In this document: positions 8,376 through 16,653 of the stretch, piece by piece
Layout: each line of letters starts with the position of its first letter
Position numbering within the stretch: the stretch's first letter is position 1
From: Polaromonas sp. JS666
GTDB lineage: Bacteria > Pseudomonadota > Gammaproteobacteria > Burkholderiales > Burkholderiaceae_C
Assembly: GCF_000013865.1 (NCBI RefSeq)
Contig: NC_007948.1
Coordinates: 992,001 to 1,056,000 of the forward strand
Direction: 5' to 3'
Length of the DNA: 64,000 bases
The notes under the pieces: model-generated
What the model saw: only the letters and a program-made list of their open reading frames with translations
What the model was told of the DNA's origin: nothing
The model's database searches: none
Program-made: the position numbers and the translations under genes

Positions 8376-9071
8376 ATGAACTACGCCATCGAACCCGCCG
8401 TCATCCCCACGCTTGCCGTAGCAGGCATCAGCGAACGCTTTCCCGTCAACCGGATCTTTTGTGTGGGCCGAAACTACGCCGCGCATGCGCGCGAGATGGG
8501 CAAAGACCCTGACCGCGACCCGCCGTTCTTTTTCATGAAACCGGCCAACGCCGCTGTCGATGCGTCGTCGCCTGTCAGCATTCCCTATCCGCCGAAGACG
8601 AAGAACTTCCACCACGAAATTGAACTCGTCGTCGCCCTCGGCAAGGGCGGCCGCGACATCGCTGTGGCCGATGCGCTGGACCACGTCTACGGCTACGGCG
8701 TCGGCCTGGACATGACACGCCGCGACCTGCAACTCGACGCGCGCGACAAGGGCCGCCCCTGGGAATTCGGCAAGTCCTTCGCGCTGTCGGCACCCGTCGG
8801 CGCGCTGTCACGCGTGGCCGACAGCGGCCATGTGGCTGAAGGCGCCATCAGCGTCACAGTCAATGGCAGCGCCCGTCAGTCGTCGGACATTGCCAAGCTG
8901 ATCTGGTCGGTCTCGGAATGCATCGCCTACCTGTCCGAATACGAAACGCTGGAGCCCGGCGACATCATCATGACCGGCACCCCCGAGGGCGTGAACGCCG
9001 TGGTTGCGGGCGACGTGATGCAGGGCGACATCGCGGGCCTGGCCGGCATCACGGTCACGGTGAAGGCCTGA
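8376..9071 (+). CDS. nagK: Fumarylpyruvate hydrolase (FAH family)
   Basis: Hydrolase of the fumarylacetoacetase family, 231 aa, splitting fumarylpyruvate into fumarate and pyruvate, the last step of the gentisate route. Visible family features are ICVGRNYAAHA-like FCVGRNYAAHAREMG near residue 30, the metal-binding EIELVVALGKGG near residue 82, YGYGVGLDMTRRDLQ, and MTGTPEGV near the C-terminus. It follows gentisate dioxygenase by 42 bp. The matching isomerase is at the far end of the operon (15985), so the pathway genes bracket the importer. The assignment to fumarylpyruvate and not another acylpyruvate rests on this context. Confidence 0.88.
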   Translation: MNYAIEPAVIPTLAVAGISERFPVNRIFCVGRNYAAHAREMGKDPDRDPPFFFMKPANAAVDASSPVSIPYPPKTKNFHHEIELVVALGKGGRDIAVADALDHVYGYGVGLDMTRRDLQLDARDKGRPWEFGKSFALSAPVGALSRVADSGHVAEGAISVTVNGSARQSSDIAKLIWSVSECIAYLSEYETLEPGDIIMTGTPEGVNAVVAGDVMQGDIAGLAGITVTVKA

Positions 9072-9082
9072 CACGCGGGCGC

Positions 9083-9117
9083 GGAAAACGGAAAACGGAC
9101 AACGGACAACGGAAACC
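9083..9117 (+). repeat. Five tandem 7-bp repeats in the nagG leader
   Basis: Five consecutive heptamers lie in the 58-bp gap before the oxygenase alpha gene: GGAAAAC, GGAAAAC, GGACAAC, GGACAAC and GGAAACC. They end just before the ribosome-binding site AAGGAGA. A tract of this kind can change unit number by slippage. Confidence 0.8.
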
Positions 9118-9129
9118 AAGGAGACAGCG

Positions 9130-10407
9130 ATGACTGCATCGACCACCGCATCCACCGGAACCTTTCCCATCAAGATCCATTGGGAATCCGAAGGCACCAG
9201 CCGGATTCCCTTCATGGCGTACACCGACCCGGACCAGCACAAGAAAGAGCTCGAACGCTTCTTCTACAACAAACACTGGAACTACGTCGGCCTCGATGCC
9301 GAGATCCCCAACGCCGGCGACTTCAAGCGCACGGTGGTCGGAGAGCGCTCGGTGATCATGGTGCGCGACGCCGACGGCGGCGTCAGTGTGGTCGAGAACG
9401 TCTGTGCCCACCGCGGCATGCAGTTTTGCCGCGAACGCCATGGCAACAAAAAAGAGTTTGTCTGCCCGTACCACCAGTGGAGCTATACGCTCAAGGGCGA
9501 TTTGCAGGGTGTGCCGTTTCGCCGCGGCGTCAAGCAGGACGGCAAGGTCAACGGCGGCATGCCGGCGGACTTCAAGACCAGCGACCATGGCCTCAACAAG
9601 CTCAAGGTCGCGACGCGCGGCGGCGTGGTGTTTGCCAGCTTTGACCACGAGATTGAATCGCTCGAAGACTTCCTGGGACCGGTCATCCTCGGTTATTTCG
9701 ATCGCCTATTCGACGGCCGCGAGCTGAAAATCCTGGGCTACAACCGCCAGCGCATTCCGGGCAACTGGAAGCTGATGCAGGAGAACATCAAGGACCCGTA
9801 CCACCCCGGCCTGCTGCACACCTGGTTTGTCACCTTCGGCCTCTGGCGCGCTGACAACAAGTCAGAACTGAAAATGGATGCACGCCACCGCCATGCGGCC
9901 ATGATTTCCACGCGCGGACAGGCGGGCAAGGCCGATCAGGTCACCCAGGTGTCCAGCTTCAAGGAGAGCATGGAGCTCAACGACCCGCGCTTCCTCGACA
10001 TCGTGCCCGAGCCATGGTGGGGCGGCCCGACCGCGGTGATGATGACGCTGTTCCCCAGCGTCATCCTGCAGCAGCAGGTCAACAGCGTATCGACGCGCCA
10101 CATCCAGCCCGACGGCCACGGCTCCTTCGATTTCGTGTGGACTCATTTCGGCTTCGCGGACGACACGCAAGAGATGACGCAGCGCCGGCTGCGCCAGGCC
10201 AACCTGTTCGGTCCGGCCGGCTTCGTGTCGGCCGACGACGGCGAGGTGATCGAGTTCTCGCAGCAAGGCTTCGAGCAGAAGCCTTACCACCGCACCCTGG
10301 CCGAACTGGGCGGGCGCACTGTCGAGGACACCGACCACATGGTCACCGAAACACTGATACGCGGCATGTACCAATACTGGCGCGAAGTGATGGAGGCTGA
10401 GGCATGA
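9130..10407 (+). CDS. nagG: Salicylate 5-hydroxylase-type Rieske oxygenase, large subunit
   Basis: Catalytic alpha subunit (425 aa) of a three-component Rieske oxygenase. The Rieske cluster ligands are C92-x-H94 and C112-x2-H115 ([10 protein letters not shown] ... VCPYHQWSY). The mononuclear iron motif is D222-x2-H225-x4-H230 ([10 protein letters not shown]). Length and the neighbouring gentisate genes match NagG of salicylate 5-hydroxylase, which yields gentisate. A related substrate, such as a substituted salicylate or anthranilate, cannot be excluded. A good ribosome-binding site (AAGGAGA) precedes the ATG. The stop codon overlaps a 20-codon frame that leads into the small-subunit gene. 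Confidence 0.87.
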   Translation: MTASTTASTGTFPIKIHWESEGTSRIPFMAYTDPDQHKKELERFFYNKHWNYVGLDAEIPNAGDFKRTVVGERSVIMVRDADGGVSVVENVCAHRGMQFCRERHGNKKEFVCPYHQWSYTLKGDLQGVPFRRGVKQDGKVNGGMPADFKTSDHGLNKLKVATRGGVVFASFDHEIESLEDFLGPVILGYFDRLFDGRELKILGYNRQRIPGNWKLMQENIKDPYHPGLLHTWFVTFGLWRADNKSELKMDARHRHAAMISTRGQAGKADQVTQVSSFKESMELNDPRFLDIVPEPWWGGPTAVMMTLFPSVILQQQVNSVSTRHIQPDGHGSFDFVWTHFGFADDTQEMTQRRLRQANLFGPAGFVSADDGEVIEFSQQGFEQKPYHRTLAELGGRTVEDTDHMVTETLIRGMYQYWREVMEAEA

Positions 10408-10466
10408 GCGCCGCCCGGCCGCCCGAAGGCGTTCGCACCGCAGTGCACAGCACGGAGGTTATCTAA
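10404..10466 (+). CDS. 20-codon linking ORF between nagG and nagH
   Basis: An ATG overlapping the nagG stop (ATGA at 10404-10407) opens a 20-codon frame whose TAA (10464-10466) overlaps the nagH ATG at 10466 (TAATG). A GGAGG motif within the frame serves nagH. The exact overlap at both ends suggests that ribosomes pass from nagG through this frame into nagH. The peptide, beginning MSAARPP, is too short to assign a function, and the overlaps could be accidental. Confidence 0.35.
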   Translation: MSAARPPEGVRTAVHSTEVI

Positions 10467-10954
10467 TGAGCACCGCTGTCGACATCAATTTTGAAGACTA
10501 CCTGCAGGTCGCGCAGCTGTATGCCGATTACGCTCGGGCGGTCGATTCGGGCGACTGGGATTTGTGGCCCGAGTTCTTCACCGAAAACTGCACCTACAAG
10601 CTGATCCCGCGTGAAAACCATGAACGCGGCTTTCCGCTGGCCACCCTGTTTTTTGAAAGCAAGGGCATGCTGAAAGACCGCGTCTATGGCATCCGCGAGA
10701 CGCTGTTCCATGACCCTTACTACCAGCGCCACGTCGTCGGCGCGCCGCTGATCCACAAGGCCGACAAGAACCGTTTCGAGGCCGAGGCCAACTACGCCGT
10801 TTTCCGCACCAAGCTGTCGCAGGAGTCGACCGTCTTCAACGTCGGCCGCTACATCGACGTGATCGAGCGCACGCCCGAAGGCCTGAAGTTCGCGTCACGC
10901 CTCTGCGTGTACGACAGCGAAATGATCCCGAATTCCATCATCTACCCGATTTAA
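10466..10954 (+). CDS. nagH: Salicylate 5-hydroxylase-type oxygenase, small subunit
   Basis: Non-catalytic beta subunit of the ring-hydroxylating oxygenase, 162 aa, with the NTF2-like fold of this family. Landmarks are [20 protein letters not shown] (about residues 19-38), [21 protein letters not shown], and the C-terminal [19 protein letters not shown]. Length and sequence style match NagH. It would assemble with the alpha subunit at 9130 into a hexameric oxygenase. It is followed after 3 bp by the ferredoxin, so alpha, beta and ferredoxin are contiguous. Confidence 0.87.
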   Translation: MSTAVDINFEDYLQVAQLYADYARAVDSGDWDLWPEFFTENCTYKLIPRENHERGFPLATLFFESKGMLKDRVYGIRETLFHDPYYQRHVVGAPLIHKADKNRFEAEANYAVFRTKLSQESTVFNVGRYIDVIERTPEGLKFASRLCVYDSEMIPNSIIYPI

Positions 10955-10957
10955 ATC

Positions 10958-11278
10958 ATGAGCGATTCCAACTGGCTTGACGCCACCGAAGAAGACGGCG
11001 TGCCCGAAGACGATGTGATCGGCCTGCTGGTCGGCGGCCGGGACATTGCCTTCTACAAGGTCGATGGCAGTATTTTTGCCACCGACAACATCTGTACCCA
11101 CGGCCATGCGCGGCTGTGCGACGGCTTCCTTGACGGCTATGAAATTGAATGCCCGCTGCATCAGGGCAAGTTCGACGTGCGCAACGGCCGTGGCACCTGC
11201 GCGCCGGTTACGGAGGATGTTCGCAGCTACCCCGTGCGCATCGAAGGCGGGCGCGTATTTGTGCAGATGTCTGACTGA
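10958..11278 (+). CDS. nagAb: Rieske-type 2Fe-2S ferredoxin
   Basis: Small (106 aa) soluble Rieske ferredoxin carrying electrons from the reductase at 6284 to the oxygenase at 9130-10954. Cluster ligands are C46-x-H48 (ICTHGHARL) and C65-x2-H68 (ECPLHQGKF). The protein ends with the family-typical VRSYPVRIEGGRVFV. It lies 3 bp downstream of the beta subunit, and the importer genes follow. Length and motif spacing match NagAb. Confidence 0.9.
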   Translation: MSDSNWLDATEEDGVPEDDVIGLLVGGRDIAFYKVDGSIFATDNICTHGHARLCDGFLDGYEIECPLHQGKFDVRNGRGTCAPVTEDVRSYPVRIEGGRVFVQMSD

Positions 11279-11334
11279 CCCGCAGCTGCCCCATCCTTCC
11301 CTCACCCTATCAACACAACATGAGACAAGAGAAC

Positions 11335-12519
11335 ATGACCACGACACCCACGACCTCCTTTCGCCGCACCGCGCTCGCCGCCCTGGCGGGTGTGGCACTT
11401 GCAGGCGTCAGCCAGCTCGCCGCAGCCGCCACCATCGGCATCATGGCGCCCCTGTCCGGCCCGCAGGCCATCGTCGGCCAGGACCAGGTCGACGGGTTCA
11501 TGCTGGCGGTCGGGCAACTGGGCGGCAAGCTCGGCGGTCAACCCGCCACCATACTGAAGGAAGACGACCAGCTCAAGCCGGAAATCGGCAGCCAGATCGT
11601 GCGCAAGTTCATCGGCAAGGACAAGGTCGATGCCATTGTGGGCCTGAGTTTTTCCAACGTGCTGATGGCGAGTCTGCCGCGCATCGCCGAGTCGGGCACG
11701 GTGGCCATCGCCACCAATGCCGGCCCATCGCCGTTGGCCGGCGCGGGTTGCAAGGCCAATGTATTTTCTGCCGCCTGGCAGAACGACGGCGCCGCCGAAG
11801 CCATGGGCAAGTTTGCCCAGGATAAGGGCCTGAAAAAAGTCTACCTGATGGCGCCCAACTACCAGGCCGGCAAGGACATGATGACTGGCTTCAAGCGCTA
11901 CTTCAAAGGCCAGATTGTGGATGAGGTTTACACACAGGTGAACCAGCCCGACTACTCGGCCGAACTGGCGCAACTGCAGTCAGCCAAGCCCGACGCGGTG
12001 TTTGTGTTCTACCCTGGCGGCATGGGCGTCAACTTCATCAAGCAGATGAGCCAGGCTGGCCTGATGGCCAAGGTGCCGCTGTATTCCGTCTTCACTGTCG
12101 ATGGCACGACCTTGCCGGGCCTGCATGATGCGGCGGTGGGCAGCGTCAGCGGTGCGATGTGGGACGCGGCGCTCGACACGCCGGAGAACAGGAAATTCGT
12201 CGCCGACTTCGAGCGCAAGTACAAACGTACTCCCAGCGAATACGCGGCGACGGCCTACGACGCGGCCAATATTCTGAACATCGCGCTCGGCAAGGCCAAG
12301 GCCGGCGACGCCAAGGCGCTTGCCGTCGCGGTCAAGGCGGCCGGCAGTGAGTTCAAGTCGGTGCGAGGCCCGTTTGCGTTCAACAATAACAACCTGCCGG
12401 TGCAGAACTACTATGCGTTCGAAACCATCAAGAGCGGCAGCAGCGTCGTCGGAAAGCTCGTCGCAACGCCGCTGACCCGGCAGACCGATGCCTACCACGC
12501 ACAATGCGCGCTGAAGTGA
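11335..12519 (+). CDS. LivK-type receptor of aromatic acid ABC importer
   Basis: Periplasmic binding protein of the branched-chain amino acid (HAAT) ABC family, 394 aa. I prefer the ATG at 11335 over the one at 11320 because an AAGAGA sequence precedes it at suitable spacing. The signal peptide runs to about residue 32 (SQLAAAATIG). The type I fold follows: GIMAPLSGPQA, then VDAIVGLSFSNVLM, NAGPSPLAG and LMAPNYQAGKDM. It begins a receptor-permease-permease-ATPase-ATPase set placed inside the gentisate operon. The ligand is therefore probably the aromatic acid degraded here, not an amino acid. A close paralogue is encoded at 18596. Confidence 0.88.
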   Translation: MTTTPTTSFRRTALAALAGVALAGVSQLAAAATIGIMAPLSGPQAIVGQDQVDGFMLAVGQLGGKLGGQPATILKEDDQLKPEIGSQIVRKFIGKDKVDAIVGLSFSNVLMASLPRIAESGTVAIATNAGPSPLAGAGCKANVFSAAWQNDGAAEAMGKFAQDKGLKKVYLMAPNYQAGKDMMTGFKRYFKGQIVDEVYTQVNQPDYSAELAQLQSAKPDAVFVFYPGGMGVNFIKQMSQAGLMAKVPLYSVFTVDGTTLPGLHDAAVGSVSGAMWDAALDTPENRKFVADFERKYKRTPSEYAATAYDAANILNIALGKAKAGDAKALAVAVKAAGSEFKSVRGPFAFNNNNLPVQNYYAFETIKSGSSVVGKLVATPLTRQTDAYHAQCALK

Positions 12520-12523
12520 CACC

Positions 12524-13441
12524 ATGAACAGCACGCTTGTTTTCGCGCAGCTGCTCAACGGCCTGCAATACGGCGTCCTGCTGTTTCTGCTGGCTGCAGG
12601 CCTGACGCTGGTCTTCGGCATCATGAGCTTCGTCAACCTGGCGCACGGCTCGCTCTACATGATGGGCGCGTACTTCGCCGCCACGGCCTTCCAGTACACC
12701 GGCTCCTTCGGGCTGGCCGTGCTGGCGGCCATGCTGGGCTCGCTGCTGCTGGGCCTGGCGCTGGAGTTCGTCGCCGTGGCGCGCCTGTACCGCCGCGACC
12801 ACCTCGACCATGTGCTGGCCACCTTCGGCCTGGTGCTGTTCTTCAATGAACTGGTGCGCATCATCTGGGGAGCGCAGCCGGTATTTCTGCAGGTTCCGGA
12901 ATTCCTCGGCGGCGCCATCGACATCGGCGGCTTCAGCTACCCGGCCTACCGGTTCGCCATCATCGTCGTCGGTCTGGTCGTGGCGATCGGTTCCTGGCTG
13001 CTGATCAACAAGACCCGCGTGGGCATGCTGATCCGCGCCGGCGCCGTCAACCCCGCGATGGTGGCGGCCCTGGGCGTCAACATTCGCCTGCTCAACGCCA
13101 TGCTGTTTGCGGTCGGCGCCATGCTCGCGGGTCTGGCGGGCGCGATGGCCGGACCCATCCTGTCGGTGCAGTCCGGCATGGGCGAGTCGGTGCTGATCAC
13201 CACGCTGGTCGTCATCGTGATCGGCGGCATCGGCTCGGTCACCGGCGCGTTTTACGCGGCGCTCATCGTCGGCATCGTCGACACCATGGGCCGCGTATTT
13301 CTGCCCTTCCTGCTGCGCCAGGTCACCGAGCGGTCGTTCGCCGACGCGGCCGGCCCGGCGCTGGCCTCCATGCTGGTGTACCTGCTGATGGCGGTGGTGC
13401 TGGCGTGGCGCCCGCAAGGTCTTTTTCCGGCGAACAGGTGA
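12524..13441 (+). CDS. livH: LivH-type ABC permease
   Basis: Inner-membrane permease of the LivH family, 305 aa, with about eight hydrophobic segments. The N-terminus LLNGLQYGVLLFLLAAGLTL and the motif FVNLAHGSLYMMGAY are characteristic, as is GIGSVTGAFYAALIVG near residue 230. It lies 4 bp after the receptor gene and overlaps the preferred livM start region closely, so the importer is translated as one unit. It would form the channel with LivM for uptake of the aromatic substrate. Confidence 0.9.
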   Translation: MNSTLVFAQLLNGLQYGVLLFLLAAGLTLVFGIMSFVNLAHGSLYMMGAYFAATAFQYTGSFGLAVLAAMLGSLLLGLALEFVAVARLYRRDHLDHVLATFGLVLFFNELVRIIWGAQPVFLQVPEFLGGAIDIGGFSYPAYRFAIIVVGLVVAIGSWLLINKTRVGMLIRAGAVNPAMVAALGVNIRLLNAMLFAVGAMLAGLAGAMAGPILSVQSGMGESVLITTLVVIVIGGIGSVTGAFYAALIVGIVDTMGRVFLPFLLRQVTERSFADAAGPALASMLVYLLMAVVLAWRPQGLFPANR

Positions 13442-13446
13442 AGGTG

Positions 13447-14496
13447 ATGGCGATGACTCCCCTTATTTCACGGCCCAGCGCCTGGGTTCCCCTGCTGGCG
13501 CTGCTGCTGCTGGCGACCGTTCCCTTTGTGGCGCAGGCCACCGACCAGCAGTTTTATGTCGCGTTTTTTGCGCGCATCATCATCTACGCGATTGCGGCCT
13601 GCGCGCTGAACATCGCGCTGGGTTACGGCGGGCTGGTGAGCTTCGGCCATTCACTGTTCCTCGGACTGGGCGGCTATGCCGTCGGCCTGGCATCTTTTTA
13701 TGGGGTCGGCAACGGCTGGGTGCACCTGGCGTTGACCCTCGGCGTGTGCGGCCTGGTGGCGCTGGTCACCGGCGCCATCAGCCTGCGCACCACCGGCATC
13801 GCCTTCATCATGATCACGCTGGCCTTCGCGCAGATGGGTTACTTTCTCTTCGTCAGCCTGAAGCACTACGGCGGCGATGACGGCATGCCCATCGCGCAGA
13901 CCAGCCGCTTCGGCCCGCTCGACCTGTCGTCCGCGACCAATGTGTACGTCGTCGCCTTCGTCGTGCTGGTGCTGTCGATCTGGTGGCTCGCCAGGCTGCG
14001 CGTCGCGCCCTTCGGCATGGTGATCCGCGGCGCCAAACAGAACGCACGCCGGGTCAACGCCGCCGGCATCCCGGTGCTGCGTTACCAGTTGCTGGCCTAT
14101 GTGATGTCGGGCATGTTGTGTGGCGTGGCCGGTCTGCTGCTGGCCAACCTCAATGCCTTCGCCTCGCCCAGCACCCTGGCCTGGGCTGTTTCCGGCGAGC
14201 TGATCGTCATCGTCGTCATCGGCGGTCTGGGCACGGTGTTCGGTCCCTTGATGGGGGCGCTGGTCTTCCTGGGTCTCGAAGAGATCCTGAAAGGCTTCAC
14301 CGATCACTGGATGGTCATCTTCGGCCCGCTCATTGTCATCGTCGCCCTCCTGGGCAAGCGCGGCATCATCGGCCTGCTGCAGCGTTTTGACTCGCGGGGA
14401 AAGCTGCCCGCCAAAATAACCACCACCACCACCACCACCGCAGCGGCTGTGGCGGCGACGGGTGTGGCGACTGGTGTGGCGAAGGGAGCCCTGTGA
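13447..14496 (+). CDS. livM: LivM-type ABC permease with low-complexity tail
   Basis: Second permease of the importer, 349 aa. Family motifs include ACALNIALGYGGLVSFGHSL (about residues 44-63), ISLRTTGIAFIMITLAFAQM and IGGLGTVFGPLMGALVFLGL. I chose the ATG at 13447, after the livH stop, over an upstream in-frame start at 13405 inside livH. The last 25 residues are unusual: seven threonines followed by an Ala/Val/Gly tail, encoded by a run of ACC triplets. The tail is probably cytoplasmic and dispensable. Its TGA overlaps the livG ATG. Confidence 0.88.
   Translation: MAMTPLISRPSAWVPLLALLLLATVPFVAQATDQQFYVAFFARIIIYAIAACALNIALGYGGLVSFGHSLFLGLGGYAVGLASFYGVGNGWVHLALTLGVCGLVALVTGAISLRTTGIAFIMITLAFAQMGYFLFVSLKHYGGDDGMPIAQTSRFGPLDLSSATNVYVVAFVVLVLSIWWLARLRVAPFGMVIRGAKQNARRVNAAGIPVLRYQLLAYVMSGMLCGVAGLLLANLNAFASPSTLAWAVSGELIVIVVIGGLGTVFGPLMGALVFLGLEEILKGFTDHWMVIFGPLIVIVALLGKRGIIGLLQRFDSRGKLPAKITTTTTTTAAAVAATGVATGVAKGAL
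14419..14439 (+). repeat. (ACC)7 trinucleotide repeat in livM
   Basis: Seven uninterrupted ACC triplets encode Thr7 at the C-terminus of LivM. Triplet slippage would lengthen or shorten the tail without changing the frame. Confidence 0.9.
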
Positions 14497-15251
14497 TGGC
14501 CAGCGTACTTCGCACCGACTCCCTCACCAAGCGCTACGGCGCGCTGCTGGTCACCGACGCGGTGTCGCTCGACATCGGCGAGGGCGAGCTCCACGCCATC
14601 ATCGGCCCCAACGGCGCCGGCAAGACGACGCTGATCAACCAGCTGTCGGGCGAGCTGGCGCCGAACAGCGGCAGCGTCTGGTTCAATGGCGCCGATGTGT
14701 CCGCGCTGACTATCCACGAACGCGCGGTGCGCGGCCTGCTGCGGTCGTATCAGGTCACCTCGATTTTTGAGGACTTCACCGTGCTGGAGAATGCCACGTT
14801 CGCGGCGCTTGGCTCGCGCCAGCACGCCTTCAAGTTCTGGACGCCGATGCTGGCCGGCAAGGAGGCGCGCAGTTTCGCCGAGGAAGCGCTGGAGGCGACC
14901 GGCCTCATACACCGACTTGCTGTGATGGCCGGCGACCTCGGGTATGGCGAGCGACGCCAGCTGGAACTCGCGATGAGCCTGGCCGCGGGGCCGAAGTTCC
15001 TGCTGCTCGACGAGCCCATGGCCGGCATGAGCGTGCAGGAGTCCGCCGCCGTCGTCGCCCTGCTGCAGCGCCTGAAACGCCAGTACACCATCCTGCTGGT
15101 CGAGCACGACATGGACGCGGTGTTTGCGCTGGCCGACCGCATCAGCGTGCTGGTCTACGGCAAGATTCTGTTCACCGGAACGCCCGATGAAATCCGCAAC
15201 CACCCGGAAGTGCGGGCGGTGTACCTCGGCGAAGAAGAGGCCGAAGCATGA
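14496..15251 (+). CDS. livG: LivG-type ABC ATPase
   Basis: Cytoplasmic nucleotide-binding subunit of the importer, 251 aa. Walker A is GPNGAGKTT (about residues 38-46), Walker B is FLLLDEPMAGM, and the switch histidine is in LLVEHDMDAV. The signature region is replaced by GDLGYGERRQLELAMSL, the usual LivG form. The ATG overlaps the livM stop (TGATG). LivG carries an intact Walker lysine, which matters because its partner LivF does not. Confidence 0.9.
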   Translation: MASVLRTDSLTKRYGALLVTDAVSLDIGEGELHAIIGPNGAGKTTLINQLSGELAPNSGSVWFNGADVSALTIHERAVRGLLRSYQVTSIFEDFTVLENATFAALGSRQHAFKFWTPMLAGKEARSFAEEALEATGLIHRLAVMAGDLGYGERRQLELAMSLAAGPKFLLLDEPMAGMSVQESAAVVALLQRLKRQYTILLVEHDMDAVFALADRISVLVYGKILFTGTPDEIRNHPEVRAVYLGEEEAEA

Positions 15252-15270
15252 CGCGCACGAGGACCCCATC

Positions 15271-15984
15271 ATGAAGCCGTTTTTATCCGTCAAAGGCCTG
15301 CAGGCTTCCTATGGCCATGCGCAGGCGCTGTTCGATATCTCCTTTGAAGTCGGCACCGGCGAAGTCGTCACGCTGCTCGGCCGCAACGGCATGGGCCGCT
15401 CCACCACCGTCAAGTGCCTGTTCGGCATGCTGCCGGTGGCGGCAGGCAGTGTGCACGTGGCCGGCAGTCGCGTCGACCAGTTGCCCTCGCACCGCATCGC
15501 GCGCCAGGGCCTGGCGCTGGTGCCCGAGGGCCGGCAGGTTTTCCCCAACCTGACGGTGGAAGAAAACCTGGTCGCCACCGCCCGCGACGACCAAAAAGGC
15601 CGCGGCAAGACCTGGGACCTGGACCGTGTCTACGCCTTCTTTCCGCGGCTGAAAGAGCGTCGCGGCAACCTCGGATCGCAACTGTCTGGGGGCGAGCAGC
15701 AGATGCTGGCCATCGGCCGCGCGCTGATGACGAATCCGCGCCTGCTGGTGCTCGACGAGGCCACCGAGGGCCTGGCGCCGGTCATCCGCCACGAGATCTG
15801 GCGCGCGCTGGCCGAGCTCAAGCAGGACGGGCTGTCGCAGATCGTCATCGACAAGAATGTGAAGGCGCTGATGGGGCTGGCTGACCGGCACTTCGTCATT
15901 GAAAAGGGATGCGTCGTCTGGCAGGGGACCTCTGACGACCTGCGCGGCCAGCCTGAAATCGTGCACCAATATCTCGGAGTCTGA
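15271..15984 (+). CDS. livF: LivF-type ABC ATPase with Arg in Walker A
   Basis: Second nucleotide-binding subunit, 237 aa, beginning MKPFLSVKGLQASYG. The signature LSGGEQQMLAIGRAL and Walker B LLVLDEATEGLAP are intact. Walker A reads GRNGMGRST (residues 37-45), so R43 occupies the position of the lysine that contacts the ATP phosphates. The codon is CGC, more than one base from a lysine codon. The switch residue after Walker B also looks altered: IVIDKNVKAL where the family has VEQN. Either this is a tolerated variant or LivF is an impaired site and LivG drives the cycle. Confidence 0.88.
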   Translation: MKPFLSVKGLQASYGHAQALFDISFEVGTGEVVTLLGRNGMGRSTTVKCLFGMLPVAAGSVHVAGSRVDQLPSHRIARQGLALVPEGRQVFPNLTVEENLVATARDDQKGRGKTWDLDRVYAFFPRLKERRGNLGSQLSGGEQQMLAIGRALMTNPRLLVLDEATEGLAPVIRHEIWRALAELKQDGLSQIVIDKNVKALMGLADRHFVIEKGCVVWQGTSDDLRGQPEIVHQYLGV

Positions 15985-16635
15985 ATGGGCCGCATCCTTC
16001 ACACCTACTTTCGCAGCTCGGCAGCGTACCGCGTGCGCATCGCGATGAACCTCAAGCGCCTTCAGGCCGAGCATGTGTTCATTCACCTCAACCGCAATGG
16101 CGGCGAACAGTTTGGCGAAGCGTTTCGCGCCATCAACCCGCAGGCCTTGGTGCCGGTGTTGAGCGAGGAGGGCGTGCAGATCAGTCAGTCACTGGCGATC
16201 ATGGAATACCTCGACGAGGTGTATCCGCAGGTGCCGCTGTTGCCGCCATCGCCGGCTGACCGGGCTTTTGTGCGCCAGTTGTCGCTGGGCATTGCCTGCG
16301 ACATTCACCCGATCAACAACTTGCGGGTGCTGAAGTATCTGACCGGCTCCATGGAGATTTCGGAAGAAAAGAAAAGCGAATGGATCGCACACTGGATCAC
16401 CTTGGGCCTGGAGGCGATCGAAGCGCAAATTCAGCAGCGCGGCCGCACCGGCGCCTTCTGTTTTGGCGACACGCCGACAATGGCCGACTGCTGCCTGGTG
16501 CCGCAGGTTTTCAGCGCCCAGCGTTTCAATGTTGATTTGTCGGGCTGCCCGACATTGACGGCGATATTCAACACCTGCCAGGCACTGCCTGCTTTCGCTG
16601 CGGCGGCTCCTTCACGCCAGCCCGACGCCGAGTGA
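15985..16635 (+). CDS. nagL: Maleylpyruvate isomerase (zeta-class GST family)
   Basis: 216-aa glutathione-S-transferase-like enzyme isomerising maleylpyruvate to fumarylpyruvate, the middle step of the gentisate pathway. The N-terminal thioredoxin-like domain has the zeta-class motif SSAAYRVRIAMNLK (residues 10-23; usual form SSxSxRVRIAL) and QSLAIMEYLDE. The C-terminal domain contains IACDIHPINNLRVLKYL and TMADCCLVPQV, both strongly like NagL. The ATG follows the livF stop directly. It completes the route from gentisate to fumarate plus pyruvate within one operon. Confidence 0.9.
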   Translation: MGRILHTYFRSSAAYRVRIAMNLKRLQAEHVFIHLNRNGGEQFGEAFRAINPQALVPVLSEEGVQISQSLAIMEYLDEVYPQVPLLPPSPADRAFVRQLSLGIACDIHPINNLRVLKYLTGSMEISEEKKSEWIAHWITLGLEAIEAQIQQRGRTGAFCFGDTPTMADCCLVPQVFSAQRFNVDLSGCPTLTAIFNTCQALPAFAAAAPSRQPDAE

Positions 16636-16653
16636 GGTGCGGCGGCGAGTCCG

